Shown here: piece after piece, positions 13,746 through 21,626 of the stretch
How positions within the stretch are numbered: position 1 is the first letter of the stretch
Layout: each line of letters starts with the position of its first letter
NCBI RefSeq assembly: GCF_018332475.1
Contig: NZ_BOQB01000043.1
Coordinates: 1-33,928 of the forward strand
DNA: 33,928 nucleotides
DNA from: Bacillus sanguinis
Lineage (GTDB): Bacteria > Bacillota > Bacilli > Bacillales > Bacillaceae_G
Reading direction: 5' to 3'
Made by a program: the position numbers and the translations under genes
Notes under the pieces: generated by a model
What the model was told of the DNA's origin: nothing
The model's database searches: none
Seen by the model: only the letters and a program-made list of their open reading frames with translations

Positions 13746-16508
13746 ATGACCATTGAAAATCAATTTATCCAAAAGGTTTACTATAAAACATTTTTAACAG
13801 AAGAAACTTCTACTCCAGTATCGGAAGTACTCGGTGAAGCATATATAAATGAATCTACAAACGAATTCTCCAACATTTCTAATATCCGCTTTGCTCAAGG
13901 TGAATTTTATTACCAAAATAAAGACTTTGAAGCAGCAATATTTAAATGGGAGAAAGTAAATAACGAACTTGCACTTTGGGCAACCAAAAATATTGCAGAT
14001 TCTTATTTTGAACTAGGATTCTTGCCAAAAGCAGAAGAAATTTATCAATCTATCCAAACGGAAGATACAACTCTTACAATGGAGGTTTCCTTACAACTTC
14101 TTTCTCTCTACATCGAACAAGATCGTTTAGGTCTAGCATTTAAGACGATTAGTGAGGCTGTTGCATTTCAACCTGACTATCCAAATATTACTGCAATTGC
14201 TCGCTCATTCTATGAAAAACAAGAAGATTGGAATAACGCCATCGAGCTTGCCGTTCAAGAAGGTATTCGAACAAAATCATTACACTGGTTCGATACTTTA
14301 ATCAATTATGTGAATCAAGGATTCACAAAACAAATCAAACCAGAATATTTCTATGAATCTTTAAAAGCTTTATATGCAATTGATCAAGTCCAATTTAAAG
14401 AACTTGTTATTTCGCTTTGGAACAGCTATCAAAATGAAAACTTGCATCTACCTTGGATTCAAACAATAAATCATTTATTCTTACATATTGAAACAGACAA
14501 CAATGACGATTGGCATGAAATTGTTGAGCGCTACCAAAATACGTACTTTGAATTAATTACTGGTGAACATTTCATGCATGAAATGCAGGGACTTGTACCA
14601 GATTTATTAACAAATTGGTTTAGTTTAACGAAAGCAAAAAATGCCCTATTTGTCTCTGCTGCAGTGTTAGCATGGAATGAAGTTTCACCTACAACTTTAG
14701 AGTCATTACTCGTAAAAAGTGCGGGAGCCTTACTCTCTAATGCAACAGCTGAAAAGAATGTAAATATGGAAACAGTTTCTCATTTATTCGAAACAATTGC
14801 CGTATGGGCTGAAAAAAATGATGTGGATTTAAGTCATCAATTTACGCTACTCATTCATGAACTGTGTGATTTAAATGTTACACAATTACTAATAGCGGGA
14901 ACTAGTGACCATGATAAATCATCATTCATCAATTCAATATTAGGAGAGAACATCTTAACTGAGACTGTAACAACTCCTATTCTATTTAAAGATGATAGCC
15001 AAACTGAAATAACAGAATTCACTGCGTTAGATGTACACAATATAGGGAACTTTGATGAATTCCATCAAATAATGGCTACACCTTCCGAGTCAGAACTTGA
15101 GAAAAAATGTATAGAAATTAAGTTACCAAGTAGATTTTTAAGAAAAAATAAATTTGCATTCCTTGTTACGCCATCCGTTCAAGGACAAGTGGATAAAAAC
15201 AGCTCATACTTTGAATACTTACAAGCAGCAGATAGCCTTATTTACGTATTGAATTCTGCTTCATCATTACACGGTGAAGAGCTTGATACATTACTGTATT
15301 TACGTGAACAAGTACCAAACTTACAAATTCATTTCGTATTACACACAAATAATACGGTCAATAATGAAAAACTAATGAGTAAGATTAAAGTCCATTTCCC
15401 AAATGCAAAGTTCTTCCCATACTCTCCTTCACAAGAGAGTAGCCAGCAACTTGGAGATGTGACGGAGTCTATTCTTTCTAATCTAGCAGAACGTGATATA
15501 GAACAAGAACGTATAGAAAAACTAATATGGTTTACTCAAAAGACAATCGCATACCTTGTAAATGAACGTGTGGAATTAGAAAATACATTAGTGAAATCAG
15601 TACGCTGGAATAAACATATCTCAGTAAAACTAAACGGATTTATTAACAACCTTACTGCTCTTGAAAAAGATAAAATTCGTTCTATTACTGAATCTTATCT
15701 TTTAACGAAAGAAGAAATCACACGAGATATCCACTCTCAAATTCCTGAATTATTACAGAGCTGTTCTGACCTTGTTCAAGAAGATAGTGATTTCAAATTA
15801 GTTCATGAAGAATTAAATACTGCCATGAACGAACGAATTCAAAAACATGTACAGCAAGTGCTACTCCCTAAATTTACTGGGTTTATTCAAGAGTGGATTG
15901 AAACAGCGCATAATGAATTTATTCAAGCTCAATCTTATTTAGATGAAATGAGTGAAACGTTTAATAAATTATATAAAGAAGAACGTATGAAACTTCCTTG
16001 TGATTTCAAATTACTAGATGATTGGCATCGAGATGTTGTACGTATGACAAATCGAATTACAGTATCGAACATCAATATTTTATTACGCTTTACACCCACA
16101 CAATTTTTCTTAAAGAGCGCGGGAAAACTATTTGGTAATATGCAAAAAAATCAATCTATGCTCGCAAACAAATATAAACAATACATTGAAACGGAAGATT
16201 ATACGGAAATTGCTCAAACAATCTCAAAACAATTCTTCCTTCAATTTGAAGTATTTGAAGGCGCATTAGAACGAGATATCATGATGTTCTTTAAAGATCC
16301 ACTTAGCATATTGAAACAAAATGTAGAAGCCGCTCAACTTGAAATACAGGAAGACGAGCAAACATTAGCAACGTTAAGAAGCAACCCAGAAACTTATCAC
16401 GATCCGTTAGCCTTCTTTAAACTGCAACTATTGCAGCACAAATTCGTTTTAAGTACAAACAAAAACAATGAAGACGTCTATGAATTTAATGAGTCTCCTA
16501 CGATTTAA
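13746..16508 (+). CDS. TPR protein with degenerate dynamin-type GTPase domain
   Basis: This is a 920-residue cytosolic or peripheral-membrane protein. Residues about 40-200 form TPR-like helical pairs (RFAQGEFYYQNKDFEAAIFKW, NIADSYFELGFLPKAEEIYQ, LLSLYIEQDRLGLAFKTISE), continuing as helices to about 370. Residues 380-600 resemble a bacterial dynamin G domain: LLIAGTSDHDKSSFINSILGE aligns with the P-loop, but the GKS Gly is Asp390. The DxPG motif is VTPS at 474-477, and N/TKxD is HTNN at 533-536. All three nucleotide motifs are altered, so GTP hydrolysis is doubtful. Residues 600-920 are helical and charged, with a hydrophobic patch near 775-800 (INILLRFTPTQFFLKSAGKLF) like a dynamin membrane-binding paddle. 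It is monocistronic. The domain reading is mine; the function is unknown. Confidence 0.8.
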   Translation: MTIENQFIQKVYYKTFLTEETSTPVSEVLGEAYINESTNEFSNISNIRFAQGEFYYQNKDFEAAIFKWEKVNNELALWATKNIADSYFELGFLPKAEEIYQSIQTEDTTLTMEVSLQLLSLYIEQDRLGLAFKTISEAVAFQPDYPNITAIARSFYEKQEDWNNAIELAVQEGIRTKSLHWFDTLINYVNQGFTKQIKPEYFYESLKALYAIDQVQFKELVISLWNSYQNENLHLPWIQTINHLFLHIETDNNDDWHEIVERYQNTYFELITGEHFMHEMQGLVPDLLTNWFSLTKAKNALFVSAAVLAWNEVSPTTLESLLVKSAGALLSNATAEKNVNMETVSHLFETIAVWAEKNDVDLSHQFTLLIHELCDLNVTQLLIAGTSDHDKSSFINSILGENILTETVTTPILFKDDSQTEITEFTALDVHNIGNFDEFHQIMATPSESELEKKCIEIKLPSRFLRKNKFAFLVTPSVQGQVDKNSSYFEYLQAADSLIYVLNSASSLHGEELDTLLYLREQVPNLQIHFVLHTNNTVNNEKLMSKIKVHFPNAKFFPYSPSQESSQQLGDVTESILSNLAERDIEQERIEKLIWFTQKTIAYLVNERVELENTLVKSVRWNKHISVKLNGFINNLTALEKDKIRSITESYLLTKEEITRDIHSQIPELLQSCSDLVQEDSDFKLVHEELNTAMNERIQKHVQQVLLPKFTGFIQEWIETAHNEFIQAQSYLDEMSETFNKLYKEERMKLPCDFKLLDDWHRDVVRMTNRITVSNINILLRFTPTQFFLKSAGKLFGNMQKNQSMLANKYKQYIETEDYTEIAQTISKQFFLQFEVFEGALERDIMMFFKDPLSILKQNVEAAQLEIQEDEQTLATLRSNPETYHDPLAFFKLQLLQHKFVLSTNKNNEDVYEFNESPTI

Positions 16509-16509
16509 C

Positions 16510-16663
16510 ATAAAGTGAAACTTTAATCAGTGGGGGGCTTCATCCCCCACTGATTATTAGTTGAACCAATCGGACTTTTATGGGCAGTTGATTCCCCACC
16601 TAACTTCCTTGCTTTCGCTGAATTTTGAGGTGGGGGTCTTACTGCCCATTAAAGCGGGATAAA
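16510..16663 (+). repeat. Full-length bcr1-like repeat element
   Basis: This 154-bp element begins two bases after the TPR gene stop and is flanked by the direct repeat ATAAA (16510-16514 and 16659-16663), i.e. TTTAT on the other strand. It folds into two hairpins: CAGTGGGGG/CCCCCACTG at 16529-16552, and a long outer stem CTTTTATGGGCAGT/ACTGCCCATTAAAG enclosing CCCCACCT/AGGTGGGG. Size, structure and TTTAT duplication agree with the bcr1 repeat known from the B. cereus group. It encodes nothing, so movement must depend on a transposase elsewhere. Confidence 0.85.
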
Positions 16664-16664
16664 A

Positions 16665-16699
16665 AACCAAGCAAATTTCAGTTTGCTTGGTTTTTTACC
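16665..16699. terminator. Terminator of the signal peptidase gene
   Basis: A stem of AACCAAGCAAA/TTTGCTTGGTT pairs around TTTCAG, with an A-run left and TTTTTT right. It lies directly after the repeat and just before the minus-strand stop at 16700. Confidence 0.85.
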
Positions 16700-17236
16700 T
16701 TAATTCATTATTTTCATATGTTCAAATGGATAATAAATTGCCGCTAATTCTCCTAATACCTCTTCTCTATCAATAAGTCCTAAACCATTTCTACTATCTC
16801 TACTTATTAAACGGTTATCTCCCATAACAAAAATTTTATTTTTAGGAACTGTAATCGGTCCAAAGTCCTCTGTTAAATTCATAAGTTTTTTTTCAGCTTG
16901 CTTTCTATTACTATACAAATACGCTTCCTCTATCACTTCATGATTCACATATAATTGATCATTTCTCACCTCAATGACATCGCCAGGCAAACCAATAACC
17001 CTTTTCACATAAAAATTATCCGTCTTCACAACAATAATATCTTTTCTCCCATAACTTTCAAATTGCTTTGCCAACTTATTTACAATCACCTTATCCCCAT
17101 CTTGTAACGTTGGCTTCATGGACGCTCCTTTTACAGTCGTAGGAAAAAACACAAAAATTTTTGCTAAAAATACTAACAAACATGCAATTGCAATTGTTCC
17201 AAAGAATTCACGCAAACGTTTTTTCTTTTGCATCAT
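16700..17236 (-). CDS. lepB: Signal peptidase I
   Basis: This is a type I signal peptidase that cleaves Sec and Tat signal peptides outside the membrane. One N-terminal membrane anchor (residues 12-31) is followed by the catalytic Ser39 in GASMKPTLQDGD and the general-base Lys78 in YVKRVIGLPGD. GDNRLISRDSRNGLG is the conserved box E. At 178 residues with a Ser/Lys dyad it is the prokaryotic SipS/SipT type, not the Ser/His SipW type. Bacilli have several such genes, so redundancy is likely. A two-codon ATGATG start allows either Met. A TATAAT lies on the minus strand at 17265-17270. It is a single-gene unit. Confidence 0.93.
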   Translation of the reverse strand: MMQKKKRLREFFGTIAIACLLVFLAKIFVFFPTTVKGASMKPTLQDGDKVIVNKLAKQFESYGRKDIIVVKTDNFYVKRVIGLPGDVIEVRNDQLYVNHEVIEEAYLYSNRKQAEKKLMNLTEDFGPITVPKNKIFVMGDNRLISRDSRNGLGLIDREEVLGELAAIYYPFEHMKIMN

Positions 17237-17393
17237 TCCACCATCTCATTATCTTTTTACTTTTATTATAAGGACTTCCACTATATAATTTCCATAAAAT
17301 TCTGAATTATATAATTCAAATATTAAAAACTTAAAAATAAACTCCTCATAAATTTCTTATTTTATATACCATATTCTATATATTTTTTTACTA

Positions 17394-17436
17394 TTTATGG
17401 GCAGTAAAACTACCATCTCAAAATTCAGCTGGAGCA
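17394..17436 (-). repeat. Fragment of a bcr1-like repeat, inverted
   Basis: ATGGGCAGTAAAACTACCAT followed by CTCAAAATTCAGC and GAGCAA matches the reverse complement of 16609-16650 in the full copy with several substitutions. TTTAT adjoins it at 17394. The rest of the element is missing. It lies between the signal peptidase and YhhN genes. Confidence 0.55.
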
Positions 17437-17442
17437 AAATAG

Positions 17443-17497
17443 TAAAAAAGATACTCTCCAAATAGTCTATCCACTATTCAAAGAGTATCTTTTTATA
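17443..17497 (-). terminator. Terminator of the YhhN gene
   Basis: The stem AAAAAGATACTCT/AGAGTATCTTTTT has a nested AATAG/CTATT inner stem. The right arm overlaps the end of the minus-strand gene, whose stop is at 17493. Confidence 0.85.
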
Positions 17498-18173
17498 TTC
17501 CCACATATACAATACACATTTGAGCTGCTACATATGTAAACCAAATCCAAAGTGGTTCATACTTTAATTTGCGCCCTCCAATATCTGTCACACCTATAAT
17601 AAAATCAGAAATCACAAATAGTAAACCACCAAAAGCTGGTATCCACCATATTCCTGTATTCTCATAGTATAGGGCAAATGCAAAGCAAGCCATTCCTCCA
17701 ACCCACAGTCCGTAAATTAGAGCTCCTGTCGTAAACAATTTATCTTGTTTATCATTTCGTATAAAAAAGAACCATCCTATAATGAGAAAGAGTCCGTATA
17801 CGAGTAAACCAAACCAAAAACCATCCCAAGAAATGCCTGTTTGCAAAAATGCTTTTACATAAAAACAATGCGCAAGGGCGAAAGTAATCATCCCTCCGAT
17901 TAATCTGTGACCAATTGGAATTAAACCTGCCATAAATAAATCTCCTACAGTTGATAACGTCATCCCTAGTGCAACCCACGTACTATACTCTACTGATGGA
18001 TCTTGTAACCATATCCAAATTGCACTTGCTGTTAAAGAAAAACTAAGAATAAGACGCACCGCTAAAGGTAACGGCATATTATTTCTCGTTTTTTTTGTCT
18101 GCCCTATTGCATACATTGCACCAATTAAAAACAGAATAATTTGTCCAATTAACACCATGTAAAGTAGATTCAT
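17493..18173 (-). CDS. YhhN/TMEM86-family membrane protein (lysoplasmalogenase-like)
   Basis: This is a 226-residue protein of about eight membrane helices. It contains the family's polar motifs LGMTLSTVGDLFMAG (about residue 72-86, with the conserved Asp) and FVISDFIIGVTDIGG (about 186-200, conserved Asp). In mammals TMEM86B hydrolyses the vinyl-ether bond of lysoplasmalogen. Aerobic bacilli are not known for plasmalogens, so the bacterial substrate is unclear. Transcribed alone, with a terminator overlapping its 3' end. Family assignment is firm from the motif pattern; the enzyme activity is only by family. Confidence 0.8.
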   Translation of the reverse strand: MNLLYMVLIGQIILFLIGAMYAIGQTKKTRNNMPLPLAVRLILSFSLTASAIWIWLQDPSVEYSTWVALGMTLSTVGDLFMAGLIPIGHRLIGGMITFALAHCFYVKAFLQTGISWDGFWFGLLVYGLFLIIGWFFFIRNDKQDKLFTTGALIYGLWVGGMACFAFALYYENTGIWWIPAFGGLLFVISDFIIGVTDIGGRKLKYEPLWIWFTYVAAQMCIVYVGI

Positions 18174-18242
18174 AACATGTTCTCCTCAATAAATGCTTTT
18201 GTATCTTTTTTCGTTACACCTAGTCTATTATCCTTTTTCTAT

Positions 18243-18275
18243 ATAAAAAAAGAAGAACAGTACTGTTCTTCCATT
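18243..18275 (-). terminator. Terminator of the EamA transporter gene
   Basis: The perfect palindrome GAAGAACAGT/ACTGTTCTTC is followed on the minus strand by seven T bases. Confidence 0.88.
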
Positions 18276-18294
18276 GTAATCGTTTTCCAGATCT

Positions 18295-19245
18295 CTACGC
18301 CACTTGTTTTTCTCGCTCCATTTTCTGCTTAGCTGGCGTACGATTCACCACGATAATTCCCGCAGCTACACATGCTAAACCGAATAATACAAATGAATGG
18401 ATTGCTTCTCCTAAAATCATGCTCGATAATAACACACCAAATACGGGTATAAAGAACATGTACATTGATACTTTTCCAACCTTGTTGTACTTCATAATTG
18501 TATTCCAAATACAAAAGCCTGCTGCGGATAAGAAAGATAAGTAGAGAAGCATAAATATTGCATGTACACTAAATGTAAATGGCATGACTCCAACTTGCAA
18601 AGCCCCTATACATAATAGCCCGATAGAACCAAAAATCATTTGGTATGCTGTCATATAGCCAACATCTAATGTTTTGCTACCTTCTTTCGCCAATATGTTT
18701 CCATATGAATACAACATTGCTGCACTAAGAAGTAATAAACTACCGATTCCGAAATGGAATGAAAAACTACCATCACTCGGTACATTTACTAAAATGACAC
18801 CACAAAAGCCGATAGAGACCCCAATTATTTTTCTCATATTGAGAGCGTCATCTTTATATAAAAAGTGAGCAAGTAAAATTTGAAAGAATGATGATGTTCC
18901 TGAAATGATAGCTCCTTCAATACCAGAACTATAACTCATTCCAATATAAAAACATATATATTGAAGAAATGTTTGAAATAAACCAATTTGTACTAACTGC
19001 TTCCCCGTTCCTTTTCTGAAGCTCATATCTTTTCCTAACACTTTAAAGAATAATAAGAGCATGACTCCAGATAAAAAGAAACGATAACCAGCAAATAATA
19101 TTTGCTCCCCAACTTCTTGTGGCTGAATTCCAAGTTCAGCATAACTTAATTTAATAAATGGGAATGCGCTCCCCCATAAAAAAGTCGCTACTATTGCAGC
19201 AATTAATACGCCAATCGGATGGGTAAAAAATTTCTCTGTCTTCAC
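18295..19245 (-). CDS. EamA-family (DMT) transporter
   Basis: This is a 316-residue drug/metabolite transporter-superfamily carrier with ten predicted membrane helices in two EamA repeats (about 12-150 and 165-300). The first has FLWGSAFPFIKLSYAELG and the second the typical LGEAIHSFVLFGLACVAAGIIVVN end. The C-terminal tail is basic (PAKQKMEREKQVA). The start codon is GTG, with AAAGGAAG 7 bp before it. The substrate is unknown; members export amino acids, metabolites or drugs. It is a single gene with its own terminator and is divergent from the P1B ATPase. Confidence 0.88.
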   Translation of the reverse strand: MKTEKFFTHPIGVLIAAIVATFLWGSAFPFIKLSYAELGIQPQEVGEQILFAGYRFFLSGVMLLLFFKVLGKDMSFRKGTGKQLVQIGLFQTFLQYICFYIGMSYSSGIEGAIISGTSSFFQILLAHFLYKDDALNMRKIIGVSIGFCGVILVNVPSDGSFSFHFGIGSLLLLSAAMLYSYGNILAKEGSKTLDVGYMTAYQMIFGSIGLLCIGALQVGVMPFTFSVHAIFMLLYLSFLSAAGFCIWNTIMKYNKVGKVSMYMFFIPVFGVLLSSMILGEAIHSFVLFGLACVAAGIIVVNRTPAKQKMEREKQVA

Positions 19246-19362
19246 TTGTTGTCTTCCTTTCCGATCTTTTTATGAACAATATTCATATATACCAAAGGAA
19301 GTATGAAAACACAAGTTTTCAGTTTATACGCAAACAAAAACATATCATCTAACGAAAACATA

Positions 19363-19371
19363 TGCTATACT
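19363..19371 (+). promoter_or_regulatory. Extended -10 promoter of the P1B ATPase gene
   Basis: TGCTATACT is an extended sigma-A -10. The -35 region is weak (TATCAT). The implied start of transcription is near 19378, leaving a leader of about 135 nt that contains the PerR-like box and a hairpin. Confidence 0.4.
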
Positions 19372-19385
19372 ATAGAATAATTACA

Positions 19386-19400
19386 ACATAATAACTATTA
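19386..19400 (+). promoter_or_regulatory. Candidate PerR/Fur-type operator
   Basis: ACATAATAACTATTA matches the 7-1-7 PerR box consensus TTATAATNATTATAA at 10 of 14 defined positions. It contains the perfect inverted repeat TAATA/TATTA. It lies just downstream of the proposed -10, where a repressor would block transcription. B. subtilis PfeT (ZosA) is PerR-controlled, which makes the match meaningful but unproven. Confidence 0.4.
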
Positions 19401-19420
19401 AAATCAGATTCAACAGAAAT

Positions 19421-19447
19421 GCTGCTATCCATTATGGATGGCAGCTT
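19421..19447 (+). terminator. Leader hairpin upstream of the P1B ATPase
   Basis: An 11-bp stem GCTGCTATCCA/TGGATGGCAGC (one G-U pair) with a 4-5 base loop is followed by TTTCGTCGTTTT. It lies between the candidate promoter and the start codon, so it could be an attenuator, or a terminator of short leader transcripts. Confidence 0.5.
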
Positions 19448-19515
19448 TCGTCGTTTTATAGGGGTTTCGATTTTGATTCTTTTTCTCAATAAGAATTTGG
19501 AAGGAGCGAGTAGTA

Positions 19516-21441
19516 ATGAACTCAGAAGTAAAAACATTACAAGTACAAAAGTCTATTTCTCATCCCTCTTTATGGGATACATTAAAGAAACATTATGAAC
19601 TTATATTTGCAATCGCATCTGGTATTTTCATTTTAGCTGGTTGGTTATTCACAAAGAACGATGTAATGAATGTAGGCATTACTTGCTATATCCTTGCTTA
19701 TATAGTTGGTGGATATGCAAAGGCGAAAGAAGGTATTGAAGATACCATTGAAGAGAAAGAGCTAAATGTCGAAATGCTTATGCTCTTTGCTGCTATCGGC
19801 GCTGCAATGATTGGCTACTGGGCAGAAGGTGCAATTTTAATCTTTATCTTCGCACTAAGCGGTGCGATGGAATCTTATACATTAAGTAAAAGTCAAAAAG
19901 AAATTTCAGCGCTTCTTGATTTACAACCTGAAGAAGCATTACGTATTTCAAATGGAACCGAAGAACGTGTTCCTGTTGGACGATTACAAATTAACGACAT
20001 TATTTTAATTAAGCCAGGTGAGCGCGTTCCTGCTGACGGTACGATTCATAACGGTGAAACAAATATCGATGAAGCTACTATTACAGGGGAACCTATTCCG
20101 AATGAGAAAAAATTCGGTGATGAAGTATTTGCTGGTACTGTAAATTTACGCGGTGCTATCGAAGTTAAAATTACGAAGCCGAGCGATCAAACATTATTCC
20201 AAAAGATTATCCGTCTTGTCCAAAGTGCACAAAGTGAAAAATCACCATCACAACTATTCATTGAAAAGTTTGAAGGAACATACGTAAAAGGTGTACTACT
20301 CGTTGTTGCGCTTATGATGTTCGTCCCTCATTTCTTACTGGACTGGAGCTGGAATGAAACGTTTTATCGCGCTATGATCTTACTTGTAGTCGCATCTCCT
20401 TGTGCACTCGTTGCTGCCATTACACCAGCAACATTATCTGCAATTTCTAACGGAGCAAGAAATGGAATTCTCTTTAAAGGCGGTATACATTTAGAACGCC
20501 TCGCTTCCGTAAAAGCAATTGCCTTTGATAAAACAGGAACATTAACGGAAGGAAAACCTACCGTAACAGATGTATATGTTCGAGAAAATATGACAGAAAA
20601 AGAAGTGCTTTCCATTACAGCAGCAATTGAAAGTCACTCTACACATCCTTTAGCTGAATCTATCGTTAAATATGCACAACATGTGCATGACATTACATTA
20701 AAAAAACCAGAAAGTGTTGAAGATGTAACTGGTTTTGGGCTAAAAGGAATATTCGAAAGCAAAGCTTATAAAATAGGTAAAGCTGATTTTATCGGTGATG
20801 AAACAAAGACATTTCATAATGGTATTTCTGCCTCACTTGAAAAAGAAGGTAAAACTGTCGTTTATATTAGTGATGAAGAAGGTATTCTTGGACTTATCGC
20901 TTTAAAAGATACACTTCGCCAAGAAACAATAGCTGCTATTCGCGAACTACAAAGTATCGGTGTCGAGGCAATTATGATTACTGGAGATAATGAAGAAACG
21001 GCAAAAGCTATTGCCTCTGAAAGTAATATAAAGGAATATTACGCATCATGCTTACCAGAAACAAAAGTGGAAACGATTAAAAAGCTAAAAGAAAAATACG
21101 GGACAGTAGCAATGGTCGGAGACGGTATAAATGATGCCCCTGCACTCGCTACTGCTAGCATTGGTGTAGCGATGGGAGAGGGAACAGACGTAGCTTTAGA
21201 AACTGCAGATGTTGTACTTATGAAGAACGAGTTATCTCGACTTTCCCAAGCAATCCGTTTATCAAAACGAATGAACCGTATTGTAAAGCAAAACGTAATC
21301 TTTTCACTAGCTGTAATTGCAATGCTGATTTGTTCAAACTTCTTGCAATTTTTAGCTCTGCCATTCGGTGTTATTGGGCATGAAGGAAGTACGATTCTTG
21401 TTATTTTAAACGGGTTACGATTATTAAAAGGAAACAAGTAA
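19516..21441 (+). CDS. P1B-4-type metal-transporting ATPase (PfeT/ZosA-like)
   Basis: This 641-residue heavy-metal P-type ATPase has eight membrane helices and no N-terminal CxxC metal-binding domain. The TGEP actuator loop is at about 193, the ion-path motif is SPC at 294-296, and the phosphorylated Asp338 sits in DKTGTLTEGKPTV. STHPLAES is the HP signature, GDGINDAPAL the hinge, and HEGST lies at 622-626 in the last helix. SPC with HEG(G/S)T defines subgroup P1B-4, which includes B. subtilis PfeT (formerly ZosA/YkvW, Fe2+ efflux under peroxide stress) and CoaT. Iron(II) efflux is therefore most likely; zinc or cobalt is possible. The upstream region has a PerR-like box and a hairpin. GAAGGAGCG lies before the ATG. 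Confidence 0.9.
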   Translation: MNSEVKTLQVQKSISHPSLWDTLKKHYELIFAIASGIFILAGWLFTKNDVMNVGITCYILAYIVGGYAKAKEGIEDTIEEKELNVEMLMLFAAIGAAMIGYWAEGAILIFIFALSGAMESYTLSKSQKEISALLDLQPEEALRISNGTEERVPVGRLQINDIILIKPGERVPADGTIHNGETNIDEATITGEPIPNEKKFGDEVFAGTVNLRGAIEVKITKPSDQTLFQKIIRLVQSAQSEKSPSQLFIEKFEGTYVKGVLLVVALMMFVPHFLLDWSWNETFYRAMILLVVASPCALVAAITPATLSAISNGARNGILFKGGIHLERLASVKAIAFDKTGTLTEGKPTVTDVYVRENMTEKEVLSITAAIESHSTHPLAESIVKYAQHVHDITLKKPESVEDVTGFGLKGIFESKAYKIGKADFIGDETKTFHNGISASLEKEGKTVVYISDEEGILGLIALKDTLRQETIAAIRELQSIGVEAIMITGDNEETAKAIASESNIKEYYASCLPETKVETIKKLKEKYGTVAMVGDGINDAPALATASIGVAMGEGTDVALETADVVLMKNELSRLSQAIRLSKRMNRIVKQNVIFSLAVIAMLICSNFLQFLALPFGVIGHEGSTILVILNGLRLLKGNK

Positions 21442-21442
21442 A

Positions 21443-21476
21443 ACGGGTCCCTCATAAAGGACCCGCTTTTTTTTAA
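21443..21476. terminator. Terminator of the P1B ATPase
   Basis: The stem CGGGTCC/GGACCCG has a loop of about 8 bases, followed by a long T-run. The facing side has AAAA, so it may also stop the converging small gene. Confidence 0.9.
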
Positions 21477-21586
21477 TGGTAGCTATTATGCCCGTTCGCA
21501 CTACCACTCGTTTTATGCTTTGGATGCGAACTGCTCTTTTGTTTATTGTTATTTTTATTGTTGTGATTCTTCTTATTATTACTCAT
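21473..21586 (-). CDS. His/Asn/Lys-rich 37-residue micro-protein
   Basis: It starts MSNNKKNHNNKNNNKQ and ends SANGHNSYH. It is almost entirely Asn, Lys, His and Ser, so it is basic, hydrophilic and disordered. GGGGGGA lies 6 bp before the ATG, an excellent ribosome site, so it is probably translated. The frame stays open to 21697, but that extension has no ribosome site and overlaps the YihY gene. The start at 21586 is therefore preferred. It lies 40 bp after the YihY gene on the same strand and converges on the metal ATPase. Possible roles are a small spore protein, a metal-binding peptide or a nucleic-acid binder; none is shown. Confidence 0.6.
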   Translation of the reverse strand: MSNNKKNHNNKNNNKQKSSSHPKHKTSGSANGHNSYH

Positions 21587-21626
21587 GAAATATCCCCCCT
21601 GTTCCTTATTATTATGGAACAAGAAG

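Noticed and set aside
21039-21455. 138-residue minus-strand frame
   Set aside because: It is antisense to the P1B ATPase, whose catalytic motifs are all intact.
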